Part shown: in pieces, positions 35,905 through 48,982 of the stretch
How the letters are laid out: each line of letters starts with the position of its first letter
How positions within the stretch are numbered: the first letter of the stretch is position 1
From: Citrobacter portucalensis
GTDB taxonomy: Bacteria > Pseudomonadota > Gammaproteobacteria > Enterobacterales > Enterobacteriaceae
Assembly: GCF_002042885.1 (NCBI RefSeq)
Contig: NZ_MVFY01000008.1
Coordinates: 186,001-250,000 of the forward strand
DNA: 64,000 nucleotides
Direction: 5' to 3'
Notes under the pieces: generated by a model
The model's input: the letters and a program-made list of their open reading frames with translations, nothing else
What the model was told of the DNA's origin: nothing
The model's database searches: none
Position numbers and translations under genes: made by a program

Positions 35905-37269
35905 ATGAACGATTACAAAATGACGCCCGGTGAGTTGCGCGCCACCTGGGGTTTAGGGACCGTATTTTCGTTGCGCATGCTTGGCATGTTTATGGTCCTG
36001 CCGGTTCTGACCACTTACGGTATGGCGCTACAGGGTGCCAGCGAAGCGCTGATAGGCCTTGCCATCGGCATATATGGTCTGGCTCAAGCCGTCTTCCAGA
36101 TCCCCTTTGGCCTGCTCTCTGACCGCATCGGTCGTAAGCCGCTTATTGTCGGCGGGCTGGCGGTATTTGTTCTCGGCAGCATAATTGCTGCTCTCTCCGA
36201 TTCAATCTGGGGAATTATTCTTGGCCGGGCCTTGCAAGGCTCTGGCGCGATTGCTGCGGCCGTAATGGCGCTACTTTCCGACTTAACCCGTGAGCAAAAC
36301 CGTACCAAAGCGATGGCGTTTATCGGCGTCAGCTTTGGTATCACCTTCGCCATTGCGATGGTGCTGGGACCAATCGTTACCCATGCGCTGGGGCTACACG
36401 CGCTGTTCTGGATGATTGCAGCCCTTGCTACCACGGGTATCGTGCTGACCATTTGGGTCGTTCCCAATAGCACTACCCACGTGCTGAACCGCGAGTCGGG
36501 GATGGTAAAAGGCAGCTTCAGTAAAGTGCTGGCAGAGCCCAAACTGCTGAAGCTCAACTTTGGCATCATGTGTCTGCACATATTGCTGATGTCCACCTTC
36601 GTTGCCTTACCAGGCCAACTGGCGAAAGCAGGCTTCCCCGCCGCAGAGCACTGGAAAATTTATCTGGTGACGATGCTGCTGTCTTTTGTTTCCGTGGTGC
36701 CGTTCATCATTTACGCCGAAGTGAAGCGCCGCATGAAACGCGTGTTCCTCGCCTGCGTGTTACTGATACTTATTGCAGAGATTGTATTGTGGAGCGCTAA
36801 CGTGCGTTTCTGGGGGTTGATTGCGGGCGTGCAGATATTCTTCCTCGCCTTCAACCTGATGGAAGCCCTCCTCCCCTCGCTTATCAGTAAAGAGTCTCCG
36901 GCTGGCTATAAAGGCACGGCAATGGGCGTTTACTCCACCAGCCAGTTTCTTGGCGTGGCGATTGGCGGTTCGCTCGGCGGTTGGGTGGTTGAAATGTTTG
37001 ATGGTCAGGCCGTATTCCTGGCCGGTGCGCTTCTGGCGGCAGTGTGGTTATTGGTGGCGAGTACAATGAAAGAGCCGCCGTATGTCAGCAGCCTGCGGGT
37101 GGAAATCCCACCTGAAATTGCTGCGGATGACACCCTGAAGCAGCGTCTGCTGGCTAAAGAAGGGATAAGCGAAGTGTTAATTGTCGCGAAAGAACATTCG
37201 GCCTACGTGAAAATCGACAGCAAAGTCACCAATCGATTTGAGGTTGAGCAGGCCATCAGCCAGGCGTAA
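35905..37269 (+). CDS. yajR: Major-facilitator transporter YajR
   Basis: A 454-residue MFS permease with twelve membrane helices and a C-terminal cytosolic YAM domain (about 390-454, a ferredoxin-like fold ending VTNRFEVEQAISQA). Motif A between helices 2 and 3 reads LSDRIGRKPLI. The E. coli structure is known but the substrate is not. The ATG at 35905 follows GAGGTGGG; a GTG two codons earlier is less likely. Confidence 0.94.
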   Translation: MNDYKMTPGELRATWGLGTVFSLRMLGMFMVLPVLTTYGMALQGASEALIGLAIGIYGLAQAVFQIPFGLLSDRIGRKPLIVGGLAVFVLGSIIAALSDSIWGIILGRALQGSGAIAAAVMALLSDLTREQNRTKAMAFIGVSFGITFAIAMVLGPIVTHALGLHALFWMIAALATTGIVLTIWVVPNSTTHVLNRESGMVKGSFSKVLAEPKLLKLNFGIMCLHILLMSTFVALPGQLAKAGFPAAEHWKIYLVTMLLSFVSVVPFIIYAEVKRRMKRVFLACVLLILIAEIVLWSANVRFWGLIAGVQIFFLAFNLMEALLPSLISKESPAGYKGTAMGVYSTSQFLGVAIGGSLGGWVVEMFDGQAVFLAGALLAAVWLLVASTMKEPPYVSSLRVEIPPEIAADDTLKQRLLAKEGISEVLIVAKEHSAYVKIDSKVTNRFEVEQAISQA

Positions 37270-37279
37270 AGATGAGATT

Positions 37280-37308
37280 TGTCAGATGGCGGCTTACGCC
37301 ATCTGACA
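37280..37308. terminator. Inverted repeat between yajR and yajQ, likely bidirectional terminator
   Basis: TGTCAGATGGC (37280-37290) and GCCATCTGACA (37298-37308) form a perfect 11-bp stem with a seven-base loop between convergent genes. There is no strong T-tract. It is REP-like in its GATGGCGGCTTACGCCATC core. Confidence 0.5.
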
Positions 37309-37315
37309 TAACGAC

Positions 37316-37807
37316 TTAATCGCGGAAGTTCTTGAACTGGAACGGTTGACCGAGGTCGCCGCCGCGAACCAGCGCCATAACGGATTGCAGGTCGTCACGC
37401 GCCTTGCCGGTTACACGGATTTCTTCGCCCTGAATCTGCGCCTGCACCTTCAGTTTGCTGTCTTTGATCAGCTTAACGATCTTCTTTTGCACTGCACTTT
37501 CAATGCCTTGTTTCAGCTTAGCTTCAACAAACCAGGTTTTACCGCTGTGCACGAAGGTTTCTGGTACGTCCAGCGACGTGCCTTCAATACCGCGTTTGAG
37601 CAGCTTGGCACGCAGAATATCCAGCAACTGATTGACCTGAAAATCAGATTCGCTCAGCACCTTAATCGTCTTATTTGACTCATTCAGCTCAAAAGTCGCT
37701 TCAACGCCACGAAAATCAAAGCGTGACTCCACTTCGCGGCTGGCGTTATCTACCGCGTTACGGGCTTCCTGAAGATCAACTTCAGAGACAATATCGAAAG
37801 ATGGCAT
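37316..37807 (-). CDS. yajQ: Nucleotide-binding protein YajQ
   Basis: A 163-residue protein of two ferredoxin-like domains (UPF0234). Members bind nucleic acids or nucleotides and, in Xanthomonas, cyclic di-GMP; the enteric role is unsettled. Recognisable stretches are [26 protein letters not shown] and [20 protein letters not shown]. The ATG at 37807 follows AGAGGAAAAG and gives the family length. Confidence 0.95.
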   Translation of the reverse strand: MPSFDIVSEVDLQEARNAVDNASREVESRFDFRGVEATFELNESNKTIKVLSESDFQVNQLLDILRAKLLKRGIEGTSLDVPETFVHSGKTWFVEAKLKQGIESAVQKKIVKLIKDSKLKVQAQIQGEEIRVTGKARDDLQSVMALVRGGDLGQPFQFKNFRD

Positions 37808-37981
37808 CTTTTCCTCTCCCTTCATTTTTGATGCGAAGCATAATACCTGCAAAGTTACCCAACAGACAGCGCTATACTAGGCTGTATCCTTTAATTGTAC
37901 GTGGTACTGATACCTGCGAACAATAATGGGGTACGGCCGATATGGATTAACACCTGGTGCTGTTGCAGGTGAGGAGGAAGA

Positions 37982-39446
<1,465 letters not shown>

Positions 39447-39478
39447 ATCTTCGAGCCACTCCCTTATAAGGAATCATA

Positions 39479-40561
39479 ATGAAAGGATATCTGAGTGGAG
39501 TGGCTTTACTGCTCCTTTCCGGTTATGCCACAGCGACACAACTCGAAATAAAGAGTATTGAATATCGCTATCCCGGAAGCACTGAAATGCAGTATCGCGT
39601 GCCATGGTTTTCCTCGACGGATAACCCCAACGTTGCAAAACGCATTAACGATTATATTTTCGCAAGCTTTATCAATCAGCTACCGGGCAATACTCCACAG
39701 GCCACAGTAAATCAGTTTGCGAAATCAGCCATGAATCCCACCGCAAACCTTGACTACACGGTTGAGTATCGCGACGCAAAAATCCTGACGCTCAACATGT
39801 TTATCGAAGGTTGCGGGGCGTATTGCGAGTCGTACAATGTGCCGATCAGCTTCGATTTAGCCAGCGGTGCGGCAATTACCCTTAACGATCTCTTTTCCCG
39901 GGCTACAATCGCCGAATTAAACACCCGCATCAGAAAAGATATCCGCGGCCAAATCGATACCTTTGTTACGGCGCATAATTCGCAAACACCAGAACAAATA
40001 AAAGAAGAGAAAGGTGAAGATTTTAACTATGCCGAATTCTACGCATCGTGCGCAACCTACACCGACGGTTTGTACTACATCGACAAATTCTCCCTGCAAA
40101 AAGACCATCTGGCTTTCCTGAACGGACGCTGTAGCAACCACGCCAGCCGTGCGCTCGACGAGTTGGGTGATTTCACAACGAAAATCCCAACCGCGGAACT
40201 GCAAAATCGACTCACACCGTACGGCCAATATCTGACTACAGCAAAGAGTACAACACCAGTTTCGCCAGCGCCCGGCATTGACGGCAAAGTCATGTACGGC
40301 ACGCTGGGAAAAAGCATGCGTATTGTGTTGAAGGTGGACTGCAAATACGGTGATTTTTTTGAAGGGGCTTACTTTTACCAAAAATTTGGCGCACCGATTG
40401 AATTGACCGGCAAATGCGACACAGCCGACAATCAACATTATGAACTGAAGACATCTGCGGCTGAACAAACGCAAGAGAAGATAACGCTAGAGTTAAAAGA
40501 CGGTGTCTATCAGGGGGTCTGGGAGTCGAACGGGAAGACGCTTCCCGTTCGTTTTGAATAA
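39479..40561 (+). CDS. Uncharacterised periplasmic protein, DUF3298-like N-terminal region
   Basis: A 360-residue exported protein with a signal peptide of about 19 residues (GYLSGVALLLLSGYATA). The mature N-terminal part has a strand/helix pattern and the sequence SFDLASGAAITLNDLF (residues about 124-139), reminiscent of DUF3298/PdaC-like extracellular domains. Cysteines at 112 and 116 (CGAYC) and further Cys residues could form disulfides. The C-terminal 100 residues look like a separate beta domain. It lies alone between yajL and thiI, where E. coli K-12 has no gene. Function unknown. Confidence 0.75.
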   Translation: MKGYLSGVALLLLSGYATATQLEIKSIEYRYPGSTEMQYRVPWFSSTDNPNVAKRINDYIFASFINQLPGNTPQATVNQFAKSAMNPTANLDYTVEYRDAKILTLNMFIEGCGAYCESYNVPISFDLASGAAITLNDLFSRATIAELNTRIRKDIRGQIDTFVTAHNSQTPEQIKEEKGEDFNYAEFYASCATYTDGLYYIDKFSLQKDHLAFLNGRCSNHASRALDELGDFTTKIPTAELQNRLTPYGQYLTTAKSTTPVSPAPGIDGKVMYGTLGKSMRIVLKVDCKYGDFFEGAYFYQKFGAPIELTGKCDTADNQHYELKTSAAEQTQEKITLELKDGVYQGVWESNGKTLPVRFE

Positions 40562-40572
40562 TATCGTTATAT

Positions 40573-40609
40573 TGCCGGATGGCGGCGTAACCGCCTTATC
40601 CGGCCTACA
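40573..40609. repeat. REP element downstream of the unknown periplasmic gene
   Basis: TGCCGGATGGCGGCGTAACC ... CCTTATCCGGCCTACA is a single REP between two convergent genes (39479-40561 and thiI). Confidence 0.8.
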
Positions 40610-40626
40610 ACACGATGTTTACTCAA

Positions 40627-42075
40627 TTACGGGCGATACACCTTCACGTTCTCAAAGCCCTGCTCGCGCAGATAAAGCGCCTGCAGACGGCTCATCACCC
40701 CGCGTTCACACCACAGCAGCCAGGTTTTACTCTGGTCCAGATCGCCGAATTTAGTGCTCAGCTTGTAGAATGGCAGAGAAACGACGTCCACACCTTCAAC
40801 CTTCAGCGGTTTATCATCCTGTTCATCCACAGAACGGATATCAAGGATTACGTCATTCGGGCCGAAACCGCTCACGGTTTCCACTTCTACCACGGTCTGC
40901 TGCGTCTGCTGGGCGATATCGCGAATATCGATATTGTTCGCTTCTTCAACCACTTTATCGAGGATAGAGAAATCGAAGTTTTCTTCTTCGGCCTCAATCT
41001 TCGCTTTGATCGCTTTCACCGTCGGGCTTTTTGAAATTACACCGCAGTATTCCGGCATGGTACGGGCAAAGTCCTCGGTACCAATTTCACGCGCCAGATT
41101 GATGATGTGCTCTTTATCATGGGAGATAAGCGGGCGCAGGATCAGGGTGTCAGAAACGTTATCGATCAGACGCAGGTTGGTCAGCGTCTGGCTGGACACC
41201 TGGCCCAGTGCTTCACCGGTTACCAGCGCCTGTACGCCGTAGCGCTCAGCGACTTTCGACGCCGCGCGAACCATCATACGTTTGAGAACCACGCCCATCT
41301 GGCCGTCATCAACTTTCTCCAGGATCTCACCGACCACCGGTTCAAAGTTGATAGCAACAAAACGCACGCGATGCGAACTACCGAAGCGATTCCACAGGTA
41401 ATGCGCCACCTGGCGAACGCCGATTTCATGCGCTGCGCCGCCAAGGTTAAAGAAGCAATAGTGAACACGGCAGCCGCGACGCATCAGCATATAGCTGGAT
41501 ACACCAGAGTCGAAACCGCCGGAAATCAGCGACAGGACGTCTTCCTGCGTACCAATCGGGAAACCGCCAATACCTTCATAGCGGCCTTTAACCAGCAGCA
41601 GACGGTCGTTTTCGATTTCAAGATTAACGGTCACATCCGGCTTCGTCAGCTTCACGCGTGCAGATTCAATATGTTGGTTCAGTCCACCGCCAACATAACG
41701 TTCCACCTCAATGGAGCTAAACTCATGCTTCCCGCGACGCTTCACGCGAACACAGAAGGTTTTACCTTCCAGTTGATCGCGATACTGCACCAGTGCCTTC
41801 TCGAAAATATCGTGCATATCGGTAAACGGCACGTCTTCTACTTCGAGAATGTGGTGGATACCCGGAATACGGGTCAGCGCGTCGCGAATATCCAGGCGCT
41901 GGCTTTCATCTTTAGCGCGAACCTCAACGTGATCCCAGTGACGGACAACGGCAAGGTCTTCATCATAGTGCTTTAAAACGTTACGAATGTTCCCTGTCAG
42001 AATTTTTATAAAGCGCAAACGCACAGATTGGCTTTTGATGGTGATTTCTGGGAACAATTTAATGATAAACTTCAT
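40627..42075 (-). CDS. thiI: tRNA 4-thiouridine synthase / ThiS sulfurtransferase ThiI
   Basis: A 482-residue enzyme. An N-terminal ferredoxin-like and THUMP domain (about 1-165) binds tRNA; the PP-loop ATPase has SGGFDSGV (about 180-187); a rhodanese domain at the end carries the persulfide cysteine in [11 protein letters not shown] (Cys456), and the partner Cys344 lies in MPEYCGVIS. It makes s4U8 in tRNA and passes sulfur to ThiS for the thiamine thiazole. Divergent from xseB-ispA-dxs. Confidence 0.97.
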   Translation of the reverse strand: MKFIIKLFPEITIKSQSVRLRFIKILTGNIRNVLKHYDEDLAVVRHWDHVEVRAKDESQRLDIRDALTRIPGIHHILEVEDVPFTDMHDIFEKALVQYRDQLEGKTFCVRVKRRGKHEFSSIEVERYVGGGLNQHIESARVKLTKPDVTVNLEIENDRLLLVKGRYEGIGGFPIGTQEDVLSLISGGFDSGVSSYMLMRRGCRVHYCFFNLGGAAHEIGVRQVAHYLWNRFGSSHRVRFVAINFEPVVGEILEKVDDGQMGVVLKRMMVRAASKVAERYGVQALVTGEALGQVSSQTLTNLRLIDNVSDTLILRPLISHDKEHIINLAREIGTEDFARTMPEYCGVISKSPTVKAIKAKIEAEEENFDFSILDKVVEEANNIDIRDIAQQTQQTVVEVETVSGFGPNDVILDIRSVDEQDDKPLKVEGVDVVSLPFYKLSTKFGDLDQSKTWLLWCERGVMSRLQALYLREQGFENVKVYRP

Positions 42076-42205
42076 GGCGGCAATGGTTCTTAGGCAAGTC
42101 TGAATGACTTGTAATGGAAAAAAATACAGCAGCCCATACCCGCGACTGCATCCAGGCGCGCAAGTATATCACCATCACGCGGCTACTGTGCACATTGCGC
42201 GTTAT

Positions 42206-42233
42206 TTGCTTATCAGTGCGAGTCCGTTACCAT
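42206..42233 (+). promoter_or_regulatory. Possible promoter of xseB-ispA-dxs
   Basis: TTGCTT (42206-42211), 16 bases, TACCAT (42228-42233), about 39 bases before xseB. A moderate sigma-70 match. Confidence 0.4.
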
Positions 42234-42271
42234 AGTCTTGTGCTGCCAATACAGAGAGTCAGACATTCATT

Positions 42272-42514
42272 ATGCCGAAGAAAAATGAAGCGCCCGCCAG
42301 TTTTGAAACCGCGCTGAGCGAGCTGGAACAAATTGTTACCCGTCTGGAAGGCGGCGACCTGCCGTTAGAAGAAGCGTTGAACGAATTCGAACGTGGCGTA
42401 CAGTTGGCGCGTCAGGGACAGGTCAAATTGCAACAGGCTGAACAGCGCGTACAAATCCTGCTGTCAGATACTGAAGACGCGGCCCTTACGCCTTTTACAC
42501 CGGATAATGAGTAA
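42272..42514 (+). CDS. xseB: Exodeoxyribonuclease VII small subunit
   Basis: An 80-residue helical protein ([32 protein letters not shown]) that binds XseA to form the single-strand-specific exonuclease VII. The coding region ends one base before the ispA ATG, so the two are translated together, as in E. coli. Confidence 0.97.
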   Translation: MPKKNEAPASFETALSELEQIVTRLEGGDLPLEEALNEFERGVQLARQGQVKLQQAEQRVQILLSDTEDAALTPFTPDNE

Positions 42515-43414
42515 ATGGATTTTACGCAGCAGCTACAGGCTTGCGTTGAGCAGGCAAACCAGGCACTGAGCCGTTTTATCGCGCCACTGCCCTTTCAGAA
42601 CACTCCCGTGGTCGAAACCATGCAATATGGCGCATTATTAGGCGGTAAACGCCTGCGCCCGTTCCTGGTGTATGCGACCGGTCAGATGTTTGGTGTCAGC
42701 CTGAGTACGCTTGATGCTCCCGCTGCCGCCGTCGAATGCATTCATGCCTATTCGCTGATGCACGATGATTTGCCCGCGATGGATGACGATGACCTGCGAC
42801 GCGGTCTGCCGACTTGCCACGTAAAATTTGGCGAGGCAAATGCGATCCTGGCCGGAGATGCGCTACAAACGCTGGCATTCTCCATTATCAGCGACGCCCC
42901 AATGCCGGAAGTCACTGACCGTGACCGCATCGCGATGATCTCTGAACTGGCTCAGGCCAGCGGCATCGCCGGTATGTGCGGCGGCCAGGCACTGGATCTG
43001 GAAGCTGAAGGTCATCAGGTTGAGCTGGATGCTCTGGAGCGGATTCATCGCCATAAAACCGGAGCATTGATTCGCGCCGCCGTGCGTTTGGGGGCGTTAA
43101 GTGCTGGCGATAAAGGGCGAGAATGCCTGCCAATACTCGACAAATACGCAGAAAGCATCGGTCTGGCTTTCCAGGTTCAGGATGACATCCTGGATGTGGT
43201 AGGCGATACTGCAACATTGGGTAAACGTCAGGGTGCTGACCAGCAGCTTGGCAAAAGTACCTATCCTGCACTTCTGGGTCTTGAGCAAGCCCAGAATAAA
43301 GCCCGGGATTTAATCGAGGACGCCCGCCAGTCGCTAAGTCTGCTGGCCGCACAGTCACTCGATACCTCGGCACTGGAAGCGCTAGCGGACTACATAATCC
43401 AGCGTGATAAATAA
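42515..43414 (+). CDS. ispA: Farnesyl diphosphate synthase
   Basis: A 299-residue all-helical trans-prenyltransferase that condenses DMAPP/GPP with IPP to FPP. The first Asp-rich motif is DDLPAMDDDDLRRG and the second is QVQDDILDVVGD; the Mg2+-binding aspartates are intact. Middle gene of xseB-ispA-dxs; its product supplies the farnesyl group used by CyoE nearby. Confidence 0.98.
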   Translation: MDFTQQLQACVEQANQALSRFIAPLPFQNTPVVETMQYGALLGGKRLRPFLVYATGQMFGVSLSTLDAPAAAVECIHAYSLMHDDLPAMDDDDLRRGLPTCHVKFGEANAILAGDALQTLAFSIISDAPMPEVTDRDRIAMISELAQASGIAGMCGGQALDLEAEGHQVELDALERIHRHKTGALIRAAVRLGALSAGDKGRECLPILDKYAESIGLAFQVQDDILDVVGDTATLGKRQGADQQLGKSTYPALLGLEQAQNKARDLIEDARQSLSLLAAQSLDTSALEALADYIIQRDK

Positions 43415-43438
43415 ACCAACATATCCCATGAGCTTGCG

Positions 43439-45301
<1,863 letters not shown>

Positions 45302-45357
45302 TCCCCTCCCCGCTCCTGCTATGCTTAATTCATCACGAGCTAAGCAGGAGTGGATTG

Positions 45358-46332
45358 ATGAAATACAACATCTTAGGAAAAACCGACCTACGGGTCTCCC
45401 GCCTTTGCCTGGGTTGCATGACATTTGGCGAACCCAATCGCGGCAATTACGCCTGGACGCTACCTGAAGAAAGCAGCCGCCCGATAATCAAACACGCCCT
45501 TGAGGGTGGCATTAACTTTTTCGATACCGCCAACAGCTACTCCGCTGGCAGCAGCGAAGAGATTGTCGGCCGCGCGCTGCGTGATTTCGCCCGCCGCGAA
45601 GATGTCGTGGTCGCTACCAAGGTTTTTCACCAGGTGGATGATTTAGCGGAAGGATTATCCCGCGCACAAATTCTGCGCTCGATTGATGACAGCCTCAGAC
45701 GCCTGGGTATGGACTATGTGGACATCCTGCAAATTCACCGCTGGGATTACAACACGCCAATCGAAGAAACGCTGGAGGCTCTAAACGACGTCGTGAAAGC
45801 CGGTAAAGCTCGCTATATTGGCGCCTCATCCATGCACGCTTCGCAGTTTGCCCAAGCTCTGGCCTTACAGAAGCAACACGGCTGGGCGCAGTTCGTCAGC
45901 ATGCAGGATCACTACAACCTGATCTACCGCGAAGAAGAACGCGAAATGCTGCCGCTCTGCTATCAGGAAGGTGTCGCGGTGATCCCGTGGAGTCCGCTGG
46001 CGCGTGGTCGCCTGACGCGTCCCTGGGGAGAAACAACCGCACGTCTGGTTTCCGATGAAGTCGGTAAAAATTTGTACAACGAGAGCGATGAAAACGACGC
46101 GCAAATCGCCGCACGACTGACCGGTGTCAGTGAGGAGTTGGGTGTAACGCGGGCACAGGTTGCGCTGGCCTGGCTGCTGAGCAAACCCGGCGTGGCAGCG
46201 CCAATTATTGGTTCTTCACGTGAGGAACAGCTGGATGAGTTGCTCAACGCGGTAGATTTAACGTTGAAGCCGGAGCAAATTGCCGAGCTGGAAACGCCGT
46301 ACAAACAGCATCCGGTGGTGGGATTTAAATAA
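45358..46332 (+). CDS. yajO: Aldo-keto reductase YajO
   Basis: A 324-residue (alpha/beta)8 NADP-dependent aldo-keto reductase. Visible elements are GINFFDTANSY (catalytic Asp), VVATKVFH (catalytic Lys), DILQIHRWD (His) and the NADP-binding WSPLARGRLTRPWG and PIIGSSREEQL. It follows dxs by 56 bases; in E. coli yajO variants can bypass loss of DXP synthesis, so a link to DXP metabolism is plausible. The ATG at 45358 after AGGAG is preferred to the preceding in-frame TTG. Confidence 0.94.
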   Translation: MKYNILGKTDLRVSRLCLGCMTFGEPNRGNYAWTLPEESSRPIIKHALEGGINFFDTANSYSAGSSEEIVGRALRDFARREDVVVATKVFHQVDDLAEGLSRAQILRSIDDSLRRLGMDYVDILQIHRWDYNTPIEETLEALNDVVKAGKARYIGASSMHASQFAQALALQKQHGWAQFVSMQDHYNLIYREEEREMLPLCYQEGVAVIPWSPLARGRLTRPWGETTARLVSDEVGKNLYNESDENDAQIAARLTGVSEELGVTRAQVALAWLLSKPGVAAPIIGSSREEQLDELLNAVDLTLKPEQIAELETPYKQHPVVGFK

Positions 46333-46345
46333 GCGCGGTTGAAGA

Positions 46346-46415
46346 TTGTAGGCCGGATAAGCATAGCGCATCCGGCACTGATCGCCCGATGTCGCGGCGC
46401 TTATCGGGCCTACAA
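46346..46415. repeat. BIME between yajO and pgpA
   Basis: Two REP units in inverted order, TGTAGGCCGGATAAGC...GCATCCGGCA and GCCCGATGTCGCGGCGCTTA followed by TCGGGCCTACA, between convergent genes. Confidence 0.8.
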
Positions 46416-46431
46416 TAGCCCCTGAAAAGGG

Positions 46432-46950
46432 TTAAATGATACCTACCGGCCAGTGATGACCGATAAAATACAAAATTCCGGCAGAGAGTATCCCGGCCAC
46501 AATATCGTCGATCATGATCCCCGTCCCGCCATGTACGTTGCGATCGAACCAACGAATAGGCCACGGCTTCCACATATCCAGAATACGGAAAATCACAAAT
46601 CCGGCGGCAACCCACTGCCAGTCGTTGGTCGGCAGCGCCATCAGGGTAATCCACATCCCGACAAACTCGTCCCAGACAATGCTACCGTGATCGTGCACGC
46701 CCATATCTTTCGCCGTTTGATGGCACAGATAAACGCCGATACAGATAGATAACATCACCACCAGCGAATACAGCTGCCACGGCAGGAAGGTCATTAAATA
46801 CCAAAAAGGGATTGCCGCCAGCGATCCCATCGTGCCTGGAACAATTGGGCTCAGCCCGCTGCCAAAACCGGTGGCTAACAGGTGCCACGGATTGCGCATA
46901 CTCAGGCGGCTTTTGGCGACATCTTTTTTAAGGCGCGGCAAAATGGTCAT
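46432..46950 (-). CDS. pgpA: Phosphatidylglycerophosphatase A
   Basis: A 172-residue inner-membrane phosphatase that removes phosphate from phosphatidylglycerol phosphate. It has three or four membrane helices and the acidic conserved stretches [20 protein letters not shown] and IMIDDIVAG. The ATG at 46950 lies 22 bases inside the thiL end, giving the known overlap; the longer frame is not used. Confidence 0.96.
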   Translation of the reverse strand: MTILPRLKKDVAKSRLSMRNPWHLLATGFGSGLSPIVPGTMGSLAAIPFWYLMTFLPWQLYSLVVMLSICIGVYLCHQTAKDMGVHDHGSIVWDEFVGMWITLMALPTNDWQWVAAGFVIFRILDMWKPWPIRWFDRNVHGGTGIMIDDIVAGILSAGILYFIGHHWPVGII

Positions 46951-47905
46951 ATCCTTTCCAGTCAAACGTGACGGGTTTTCCATCGCGCGTAAAGTGAATG
47001 CCTTCCACGTCCGCGCTCATCTGCCCAATACAGGTAAACGCTGCGCCGAGATTTCCCAGCGCCACTTCCAGCGCACCACGATTAATTTCCGGTACGGTAA
47101 AGCATAACTCATAATCTTCACCTCCCGAAAGCGCCCAGCGCAGGGCCTGTTCCGGCTCAACGTGCTGTGACAATGCAGTGGAGTATGGCAGCACATCAAC
47201 GTTAACCCGTGCGCCACAGCCGCTGGCATTAACGATGTGTCCCAAATCGGAAATCAGGCCATCGGAGAGATCGATAGCCGCACTGGCCAGATCGCGCAGG
47301 GCTTGTCCCTGCAAAATACGCGGCGTGGGACGCAGATGGCGTTGCAGAAGATAGTCCGCGTCTGTTGCATCTGCAACCTGCAATCGGTTCTGCAAAATCG
47401 CCAGCCCGGCCGCACTGTCGCCCGGCGTGCCGGTAACATAAATCCAGTCACCCGGTTTCGCGCCAGAGCGTTTTAAGGCCCGCCCAACGGGGACGTAGCC
47501 ATGGATACCCAGCGTCATCGACAGCGGCCCACGCGTGGTGTCACCGCCAATCAGCTGCATATCATAGTAATTGAGGAGTTCAAACAGGCCATCGCTGAAG
47601 GCTTCCAGCCAGGCTTCATCGACGTCAGGTAACGTGAGCGCCAGCGTCAGCCACGCAGGATCCGCCCCCATCGCCGCCAGATCGCTCAAATTCACCGCCA
47701 GTGCTTTCCAGGCGAGATCGGTCGGATCAATGTCGGGGAGAAAGTGGTTGCCTGCCACCAGCGTATCGGTACTGATCGCCAGCGTTTGTTTTTCAGGGAT
47801 GTTCAGAAGTGCGCAGTCGTCACCAATACCGGTTTCGACATCAAGACGAGAAGTTCTTACGCGGTCAAAATAACGGGCAATCAGGGAAAACTCGCCACAT
47901 GCCAT
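46928..47905 (-). CDS. thiL: Thiamine-monophosphate kinase
   Basis: A 325-residue AIR-synthase-superfamily kinase that phosphorylates TMP to the active cofactor TPP. Motifs are [49 protein letters not shown] and [10 protein letters not shown]. It follows nusB by 77 bases and overlaps pgpA by 23. Confidence 0.97.
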   Translation of the reverse strand: MACGEFSLIARYFDRVRTSRLDVETGIGDDCALLNIPEKQTLAISTDTLVAGNHFLPDIDPTDLAWKALAVNLSDLAAMGADPAWLTLALTLPDVDEAWLEAFSDGLFELLNYYDMQLIGGDTTRGPLSMTLGIHGYVPVGRALKRSGAKPGDWIYVTGTPGDSAAGLAILQNRLQVADATDADYLLQRHLRPTPRILQGQALRDLASAAIDLSDGLISDLGHIVNASGCGARVNVDVLPYSTALSQHVEPEQALRWALSGGEDYELCFTVPEINRGALEVALGNLGAAFTCIGQMSADVEGIHFTRDGKPVTFDWKGYDHFAAP

Positions 47906-47929
47906 ACGTTATGCCTCAGCAGAAAAAAA

Positions 47930-47968
47930 AGAAAAAGCCGGGGACAGCGGAAACAGGTTCCACCATCC
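47930..47968 (-). terminator. Possible weak terminator or attenuator between nusB and thiL
   Basis: On the minus strand a short GC-rich inverted pair (CCGGC near 47966-47961 and GCCGG near 47936-47940) is followed by T-rich TTTTTCTTTTTTTT (complement of 47922-47935). The stem is short and the loop is long, so strength is doubtful. Confidence 0.3.
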
Positions 47969-47982
47969 AGCCGGCCTCGGGA

Positions 47983-48402
47983 TTACTTTTTGTTGGGGCG
48001 AATCACAGGTGCTGCTTTATCCAGTACGCCGTTCACGAATTTGTGGCTATCTTCAGCGCCGAAGGTTTTTGCCAGTTCAATCGCTTCGTTGATGGCCACT
48101 TTGTACGGCACATCACTACGTTTAGACAATTCAAACAGCGCAATACGCAGTACGGCTTTTTCTACCTGACCCAGCTCTTCCAACAGACGAGACAGGTAAG
48201 GCTTCATTAATCCATCCAGGTACGCGCTGTTAGTCGCCACCCCGGACAGCAGTTCACGGAAATACAGAACGTCGACATCTTTAACGTCCTGTTCCGCCAG
48301 GAACTGGTATTCAACATCAGCGATGTCGTTCTGGGACAACTGCCAGGAGTAGAGCGCCTGGACGGCACACTCACGGGCGCGGCGACGAGCAGCAGGTTTC
48401 AC
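47983..48402 (-). CDS. nusB: Transcription antitermination protein NusB
   Basis: A 139-residue all-helical protein that with NusE binds boxA RNA in rrn and phage antitermination complexes. Family features are [60 protein letters not shown] and [11 protein letters not shown]. It is 19 bases downstream of ribH, the usual arrangement. Confidence 0.98.
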   Translation of the reverse strand: MKPAARRRARECAVQALYSWQLSQNDIADVEYQFLAEQDVKDVDVLYFRELLSGVATNSAYLDGLMKPYLSRLLEELGQVEKAVLRIALFELSKRSDVPYKVAINEAIELAKTFGAEDSHKFVNGVLDKAAPVIRPNKK

Positions 48403-48421
48403 GGATTTCCCCTTACAAAAA

Positions 48422-48892
48422 TCAGGCCTTGATGGCTTTCAATACATTAATCATTTCAAGCGCAGTCAGTGCAGCTTCTGCGCCTTTGTTACCGGCTTTA
48501 GTGCCAGCACGTTCGATGGCTTGTTCAATACTTTCGGTGGTCAGAACACCGAAGGCTACCGGAATGCCACTGTCCTGAGCGACATGCGCCAGGCCATTGC
48601 TTGCACCGCCAGCCACATATTCGAAGTGCGCGGTACCGCCACGGATCACCGTACCGAGCGCAATCACCGCGTCGTATTTACCGGTTTTTGCCAGTGCGTC
48701 AGCGGCCAGTGGCAGCTCATATGCACCTGGAACCCAAACAACGGTAATGTTTTCATCTTTAACCTGGCCAATACGTTTCAGGGCGTCGATAGCACCTTCC
48801 AGCAGGCTGTCATTGATAAAGTTGTTGAAACGCGCAATGGTGATGGCGACGCGAGCGTCCGGGGTAGCAACGTTAGCTTCAATAATGTTCAT
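48422..48892 (-). CDS. ribH: 6,7-dimethyl-8-ribityllumazine synthase
   Basis: A 156-residue subunit of the 60-mer lumazine synthase (also called ribE). It condenses the RibD-derived pyrimidine with dihydroxybutanone phosphate. Motifs are [50 protein letters not shown] and [20 protein letters not shown]. It is 90 bases downstream of ribD. Confidence 0.98.
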   Translation of the reverse strand: MNIIEANVATPDARVAITIARFNNFINDSLLEGAIDALKRIGQVKDENITVVWVPGAYELPLAADALAKTGKYDAVIALGTVIRGGTAHFEYVAGGASNGLAHVAQDSGIPVAFGVLTTESIEQAIERAGTKAGNKGAEAALTALEMINVLKAIKA

Positions 48893-48982
48893 ATTCTTCC
48901 TTCGGGTTCGATTTATGGCCCCGTAAGGGGGGCGGATTTTATCATAATATTCTGTGCGCTGCTTCCTCTAAATCAGAAAGCC

